A stretch of DNA of 9,686 nt from Chloroflexota bacterium (GTDB taxonomy: Bacteria; Chloroflexota; Limnocylindria; Limnocylindrales; CSP1-4), in assembly GCA_021812735.1 (NCBI GenBank), contig JAKAMV010000309.1:1-9686 (forward strand), given 5' to 3'. Under the pieces are notes generated by a model that was not told the origin of the DNA, searched no databases, and saw nothing but the letters and a program-made list of their open reading frames with translations. A program made the position numbers and the translations under genes. Of this stretch, positions 6,061 through 9,686 are shown in pieces. The stretch's first letter is position 1; the number at the start of each line of letters is the position of its first letter.

Positions 6061-6702
6061 TCAGGCCCGGAAGGTGCCCGTGAGGGTCGTGCGCGCGAGC
6101 ACCGTCGCCTTCGCCAGCGCGGCGCGGATCGCCGTCCCGTCGGGATGGCCGCCCAGCCCCAGCGGCGACGCGAGCGCGTACAGGGTGAACCGGTAGTGGT
6201 GGACGCCCGAGGGCGGGCAGGGGCCGCCGTACCCGACCCGCCCGAAGTCGTTGCGGCCTTGGCGGGGCTGGTCGTCGGTCGCGGGGACGCCCCGCGGGAG
6301 CGAGCCGTCGCGGGCGGGGAGGTCGAGCACGCTCCAGTGGACCCAGTCGCGGCCGTCCGGGTCGTCCACGAAGAGGACGAGGGCCCCCGCGCCTGCGGGG
6401 ACGCCCGTCCAGGCCAGGGGCGGGGAGACGTCCGCGCCACGGCACGAGAACTCCGACGGGATGGGGGCGCCGTCGGCGAACGCCGGCGAGCGCAGAACGA
6501 GGGCGGACGATTCGGGCGCCATCGGGGTGGCCTCCGGGCTGGCGGGAGGGGCGGGCGACGAACCGGTCGGTCCGCCCGGGCCGCACGCGGCCACCGTGAG
6601 TGCCGCGACGGCGACGGCCGCCCGCACGCTGATGCGCGCGATGACGTGTCGCGTCCGCCTCACGGGCCGGTCGGTCCGGCGGGGTCCCGGGTCCATCGCC
6701 AT
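6061..6702 (-). CDS. YbhB/YbcL-type PEBP (Raf kinase inhibitor-like) lipoprotein
   Basis: Phosphatidylethanolamine-binding-protein family, exported form. An N-terminal basic region is followed by a hydrophobic run ending in lipobox TVAAC (Cys40 counting from ATG 6702) and a Pro/Ser-rich linker; the PEBP domain spans about 65-213. Family marks are FADGAPIPSEFSCRG, SPPLAW, FVDDPDG at 111-117 with DWVHWSVLDLP, and GYGGPCPPSGVHHYRFTLYA at 157-176, the conserved anion-binding pocket. Bacterial members bind phospholipid-like or anionic ligands, and their physiological role is mostly unknown. The start is uncertain: ATG 6702, ATG 6696 or a GTG nearer the signal core are all possible because no strong Shine-Dalgarno is seen. 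It starts 37 bp after the response regulator gene on the same strand and may be read through from it. Confidence 0.9.
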   Translation of the reverse strand: MAMDPGPRRTDRPVRRTRHVIARISVRAAVAVAALTVAACGPGGPTGSSPAPPASPEATPMAPESSALVLRSPAFADGAPIPSEFSCRGADVSPPLAWTGVPAGAGALVLFVDDPDGRDWVHWSVLDLPARDGSLPRGVPATDDQPRQGRNDFGRVGYGGPCPPSGVHHYRFTLYALASPLGLGGHPDGTAIRAALAKATVLARTTLTGTFRA

Positions 6703-6739
6703 GAGGATGCGTCCGCCGACGCCGCAGGGCAAGGTTGTC

Positions 6740-7396
6740 TCAGCTCGGGTCGCCACGGTGATTGCCCGCGTTCGGTACCGCCAACCATTGCTCCCGTTCG
6801 GCGAGCACCGCGAGTTCGGTCCGCGTCGTGACTTCGAACCGCTTGAACAGACGGGCGAGACGGAGCTCGACGGCTCGCCGCCCGACGCCGAGCGCCTGCG
6901 CGATCTCGTCGTTCGACCGACCCCGCAGGACGAGTTCGACCGTTTGTCGATCACGCTTGCCGAGCGGGGCCCACTCGGAGCGGCGGACCACCCCGAGCTG
7001 GGCGGCGGTGAACGCCGTTTGCCCAGCTGCGACGCGGCGGATCGTGCGGACGATCTCATCGGACAGTGCCGTCTTGAGCACGAAGCCGCTCGCGCCATGA
7101 CGCACGGCGGCGTCGATGTGCTGGGGCGTCTCGAAGCTCGACACGAAGATAAACCCGGGCGGCTCCGCCAGCCCGTTCGCCTCGAGCAGCAGGTCGACCC
7201 CGGACCCGTCCGGGAGTCGGAGGTCCAGCAGCACGACGTCGGCGCCGGCCCCCGCGAGCCACGCGCGTGCCTCGCCCAGCGACGCGGCCGCGCCCACGAC
7301 CTCCAGGTCGGGCTCGTGCGCGAGCATAGCCGCGAGGCCCGTCACGACGACCGGATGGTCATCGACGATGAGCACCCGAATGCTCAACGGGCCCAC
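6740..7396 (-). CDS. NarL/LuxR-family response regulator
   Basis: A 218-residue cytosolic transcription regulator. The receiver domain (about 6-122) has the acidic pair Asp12-Asp13 in VLIVDDHP, phosphoacceptor Asp58 in LLDLRLPDGSG, the Ser/Thr switch at VSS 85-87 and Lys108 in FVLKTA. A LuxR-type helix-turn-helix spans about 145-200 (GRSNDEIAQALGVGRRAVEL, then RLFKRFEVTTRTEL). It should bind DNA as a dimer after phosphorylation by the kinase encoded upstream. The start is a GTG at 7394-7396 that overlaps the 3' end of the kinase gene by 13 bp, which implies translational coupling and makes kinase and regulator cognate partners. Target genes cannot be read from this window; the divergent exported-protein genes and the downstream PEBP gene are candidates by position only. 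Confidence 0.95.
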   Translation of the reverse strand: MGPLSIRVLIVDDHPVVVTGLAAMLAHEPDLEVVGAAASLGEARAWLAGAGADVVLLDLRLPDGSGVDLLLEANGLAEPPGFIFVSSFETPQHIDAAVRHGASGFVLKTALSDEIVRTIRRVAAGQTAFTAAQLGVVRRSEWAPLGKRDRQTVELVLRGRSNDEIAQALGVGRRAVELRLARLFKRFEVTTRTELAVLAEREQWLAVPNAGNHRGDPS

Positions 7397-8952
7397 TCCA
7401 CGTGAACTGACAGGCCGCCCTCGCGAGCCGTGCCGAACCGGAGCGCCGCCCCCACGGACCGGGCTCGCTCCTGCAGCGACACGGTGCCCATCCTGCCCTC
7501 GCGGACCGCGCGCTCCATCGCGCCCGGCGCGAGCCCACGGCCGTCGTCGGCGACCGTGAGGTCGACGCCGCCCGGCCCGACCCTCCCGCGGACAAACGCA
7601 CGACGGCCGCCCGAATGGCGGACGGCGTTCGCGAGCGCCTCCTGGACGATGCGGAACAGCGCGATCTCCACCTCGGCCGGCGGACGCGCGACCGACCCGC
7701 CGCCGGCCTCCTCCGCCACCGTCGCTTCGACGTGGAACGCGTCCGTCTCGCGGTTGACCTGCGCCGCGAGGAAGTCGATCGCCGGCACCAGGCCGAAGTC
7801 CTCCAGCACGGGAGGCCGCAGTTCGGTCGCCACGGCCCGCAGGTGATCCGCGACTTCGCGGAGGGCCGCGCTCTCCCGGTGCGCCTCCGGGATGAGCTCG
7901 AGTCGGCGAATGACCCCGGCAAGCTCCTGGAGAGGTACGTCGTGGAGGTCACGGGCAAGACGTCCGCGCTCCACCTCCGATGCCTCCACTGAAAGCCGCC
8001 TGCGCCAGTCGGCGACGAGGAGCCGATCGAGGACCGCGCCCGCGGCGACTCGCCAGCGCGGATAGAACAAGGTGCTGATCGCGAGCACGCCCACCGTGAC
8101 GAGTGGCCCCGCCCCTGCCACGACCAGCAGCAACACGGCCACGACGACCGCGACTGCGATCGCGGCGACGTCGAGCGTGCGCAGCCCGCCGAGATCCCGC
8201 AGCCGCCGCGCGACCGCCTCCCGGTCCACCTCCAGGGCGACGACCGCGAAGACCATGGCAGCGACCGTCGCCGCCCGGATCACGTCCATGGCATCGAAGA
8301 TCCCGGGCACGGCCACCCGGGCCACGAGCCATGCGCCCACGAGCAGCCCTCCGGACGCGAGAACGGCGAGCCGCCGGCGCGGAGAGTCCGTTCGGCTGGC
8401 GATCCACGCGACCGGAACGATGAGTGCCGCGAGGCTGGCGGTCATGAACACGCTCGCCTCTGGCGCCACACCGAGCGCCGTCGCCGCCGCGATGACGGCC
8501 AGGCTGAGGGCCGCCCCGGCCCTGCGCGGGCGCCACACGAAGGACGCGACGCCCGCGATCGCAAGCAGCAGCCCCAGGAACGCGAGCGGGATCCCTTCGC
8601 GTACGCCCGCCTCGGCACCCCGTGCGCTCGCGTGGATCTCCGCGTCCGGCCCGCGGACCGCGATCTGCCAGCCGCCCGGGCTGTCGGACGAGTCCAGGCT
8701 CAGAACCGTCTGACCTTCGCGGATCCCCACCCGCCAGGCGAACGAACCAGGCTCGACGCGCAGGACCGTGCCGGCCGGGTTCTCGGCGATCACGCCGACG
8801 TAGGGCGTGCCCCAGAGCGCGGTGGCGAGGGCGAGCACGGGCAGCGCGACGCCGACGGCGAGGAGGGCGACCGACAGCGACGGCCTCCCGACCTGCGCGA
8901 GCGTCCGGGCGAGATTCGGAACTCCGAAGGCCCGTGATTCGGATTCACCCAC
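7384..8952 (-). CDS. HisKA_3 sensor histidine kinase with extracytoplasmic PDZ-like domain
   Basis: A 522-residue membrane sensor kinase, counted from GTG 8952. Order: short N-tail VGESESRAFGVPNLARTL; membrane segment 1 at about 25-47; a roughly 70-residue external domain resembling PDZ (VLRVEPGSFAWRVGIREGQT, then VLSLD); then about seven hydrophobic segments between 122 and 297; a HisKA_3 dimerisation domain with RGRLARDLHDVPLQEL, phospho-acceptor His337; and a HATPase_c domain with N-box IVQEALANAVRHSG (435-448) and G-box DDGRG (469-473). It should phosphorylate the regulator whose gene overlaps its 3' end. Start choice: ATG 8976 gives 8 extra residues but has no ribosome site and is ACG in the repeat copy; GTG 8952 has AGGGGG 9 nt upstream and is conserved in both copies. 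The stimulus is unknown; a PDZ-like domain suggests sensing of peptide or protein ends. Confidence 0.92.
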   Translation of the reverse strand: MGESESRAFGVPNLARTLAQVGRPSLSVALLAVGVALPVLALATALWGTPYVGVIAENPAGTVLRVEPGSFAWRVGIREGQTVLSLDSSDSPGGWQIAVRGPDAEIHASARGAEAGVREGIPLAFLGLLLAIAGVASFVWRPRRAGAALSLAVIAAATALGVAPEASVFMTASLAALIVPVAWIASRTDSPRRRLAVLASGGLLVGAWLVARVAVPGIFDAMDVIRAATVAAMVFAVVALEVDREAVARRLRDLGGLRTLDVAAIAVAVVVAVLLLVVAGAGPLVTVGVLAISTLFYPRWRVAAGAVLDRLLVADWRRRLSVEASEVERGRLARDLHDVPLQELAGVIRRLELIPEAHRESAALREVADHLRAVATELRPPVLEDFGLVPAIDFLAAQVNRETDAFHVEATVAEEAGGGSVARPPAEVEIALFRIVQEALANAVRHSGGRRAFVRGRVGPGGVDLTVADDGRGLAPGAMERAVREGRMGTVSLQERARSVGAALRFGTAREGGLSVHVEWAR

Positions 8953-8986
8953 TGGTGCGTGCCCCCTGGCTCCCATAGCGTCGAGT
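8905..8986 (-). repeat. Inverted 82-bp repeat, copy A (start of the sensor kinase gene)
   Basis: Partner of 4606-4687 in opposite orientation, 76 of 82 bases identical without gaps. It covers the kinase leader (AGGGGG at 8962-8967), the GTG start at 8952 and the first ~15 codons, including the dyad. Similarity to copy B fades within about 8 bp upstream, and downstream it falls to scattered protein-level similarity through the first membrane segment. It lies in and next to the divergent gap between the kinase and the beta-gamma-crystallin gene, so it may also carry promoter or operator function. Confidence 0.85.
8919..8946. repeat. Imperfect dyad at codons 3-11 of the kinase gene
   Basis: On the minus strand GAATCCGAA is followed, after the same 9-nt loop TCACGGGCC as in copy B, by TTCGGAGTTC. 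This pairs as 6 bp, a bulged G, then 3 bp. The arms are the same as those of the perfect dyad at 4646-4672, so the palindrome predates the divergence of the copies. Confidence 0.45.
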
Positions 8987-9017
8987 GCGCCACCCGCCCG
9001 TACCGCGCAGGGGACCC

Positions 9018-9551
9018 ATGGGACGCTTCCGCCGCTCCACCAGTATGGCGCTCATCGCGATCTCTGCCCTGCTGACCGTCTCCGCGGGCCCCGCGGCCGC
9101 GGCTGCCCCGCTCACGGCGGCGGTCACGCCGGACCTCGACGGCCGGGCGATCGCGCTGGGCCAGATCGCGGCCTGGCACTGCCACGATCTCGACTTCCCG
9201 CGGATCCACTGCTTCCGTTCCGAGGCCGACCTCGCGCGCGTCCTCGCCACCCGCACCGGTAAGCCGCAGACGGACGCCGCCGGGGCGGTTGCCGGCCTGG
9301 CGTACGTCATCGCCTACCGCGACGCCACCTACGGCGGTCCCTCGATCGCGATCTCGCGGGACTACGACGACCTCCGCGTCATCGGCTGGAACGACACGAT
9401 CAGCTCGTTCAAGGCCGTCAACGGGCTGCGCGGCCACTTCGCCACCGACGCTTTCAACAGCGGTCGGTCCTTCGCATTCTGCTGCAACGTCACGGTCTCC
9501 TACGTCGGCGACGCCTGGAACGACCAGTTCAGCTCGGTCTACGGGTGGTGA
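9018..9551 (+). CDS. Secreted beta-gamma-crystallin protein
   Basis: A 177-residue exported protein with a Sec signal: MGRFRRSTSM, a hydrophobic core ALIAISALLTVSA, and a likely cleavage in the Ala run near residues 28-30. The mature part has a Cys-containing lead (AAWHCHDLDFPRIHCF, Cys55 and Cys65), then a domain with two crystallin Greek-key motifs. The first has VIAYRDATYGGPSIAIS and ends in GWNDTISSF; the second has FAFCCNVTVSYVG and ends in AWNDQFSSVYGW. NDTISS and NDQFSS both fit the microbial calcium-binding signature (N/D)(N/D)xx(S/T)S, so one two-site calcium-binding domain is expected. Peptidase-inhibitor I36-like proteins share this fold. ATG 9018 has AGGGGA 4 nt before it; a GTG at 8985 would add 11 basic/Pro residues and is less likely. 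The gene diverges from the sensor kinase gene, with 65 bp between starts. Confidence 0.85.
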   Translation: MGRFRRSTSMALIAISALLTVSAGPAAAAAPLTAAVTPDLDGRAIALGQIAAWHCHDLDFPRIHCFRSEADLARVLATRTGKPQTDAAGAVAGLAYVIAYRDATYGGPSIAISRDYDDLRVIGWNDTISSFKAVNGLRGHFATDAFNSGRSFAFCCNVTVSYVGDAWNDQFSSVYGW

Positions 9552-9686
9552 GGGGGCGGGCCGAGGTTCCATGGAAACGCGGCATGAACTGGAGGAAGGT
9601 GACGGGCCAGCTACGCCGGTGAAGCAAGACCGCTTCCGGGACCGGGCATCGCCCGGAGCACAGCGCAGAGCAGGAGAGCAACAGCG
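9552..9686. other. Terminal 135 bp: possible start of a further rightward ORF, plus a hairpin
   Basis: A rightward frame from ATG 9571 is open to the window edge (38 codons, very polar: METRHELEEGDG and onward). It begins 19 bp after the crystallin stop, with GAGG 4 nt before the ATG, so it could be a following gene, but nothing in it is recognisable. CCGGGC at 9642-9647 and GCCCGG at 9651-9656 form a 6-bp stem with an ATC loop; no T-run follows, so it is only a weak terminator candidate and would then argue against the ORF. Confidence 0.25.

Noticed and set aside
8985..9017. GTG 8985 as start of the crystallin gene
   Set aside because: It would prepend 11 Arg/Pro residues to a normal signal peptide; ATG 9018 has a purine-rich site at suitable spacing.
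8790..9572. 260-codon leftward frame across the kinase start and the crystallin gene
   Set aside because: Antisense to the crystallin gene; its likeness to sequence at 4566-4720 is the 82-bp repeat read in another frame, not a second protein.
1..9686. CRISPR array, rRNA, tRNA or prophage structural genes
   Set aside because: No regularly spaced repeats, no rRNA/tRNA-like sequence and no phage proteins seen on either strand.

Overview
The window is very GC-rich, dense and bacterial. Coding strands are GC-rich at the third codon position, GTG starts occur, and most spacers are short. The gene mix (actinobacterial-type adenosine deaminase, HisKA_3 kinase with LuxR-type regulator, many lipoproteins) fits a soil or freshwater high-GC lineage such as Chloroflexota (Limnocylindria-like) or Actinomycetota. 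This placement is an inference from style, not from a marker gene.

Left third (1-2830): the C-terminal 297 residues of an adenosine deaminase run rightwards off the left edge. Facing it is a leftward two-gene operon: an uncharacterised 351-aa TIM-barrel-like protein (start 2685) followed 20 bp later by a KDPG/KHG aldolase (start 1609). Just beyond the operon, 2704-2814 holds what looks like a scrap of an IS1634-type transposase.

Middle (2830-5200): a visibly less GC-rich, patchwork segment. It has a leftward pair of exported proteins of unknown function (298-aa secreted protein, 174-aa lipoprotein), a 48-aa ORF that looks like the frameshifted body of another lipoprotein, a rightward 62-aa ORF that copies the start of the sensor kinase found 4 kb away, and the decayed 3' end of a second copy of the 174-aa lipoprotein.

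Right part (5200-9686): leftward genes in the order sensor kinase -> LuxR response regulator -> PEBP/YbhB lipoprotein -> membrane-anchored SRPBCC protein. The kinase and regulator overlap by 13 bp and form one two-component system; the PEBP gene follows by 37 bp. Divergent from the kinase is a secreted beta-gamma-crystallin protein with two complete calcium-binding motifs. The last 135 bp hold no confidently called gene.

The most unusual structure is an 82-bp segment present twice in inverted orientation (4606-4687 and 8905-8986, 76/82 identical). Each copy contains a Shine-Dalgarno sequence, a GTG start, the first ~15 codons of a kinase-like protein and an internal dyad; each lies directly upstream of, and divergent from, a gene for an exported protein. 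Identity falls sharply outside it. It may be a mobile or regulatory cassette, or the trace of an old duplication of a kinase/exported-protein module.
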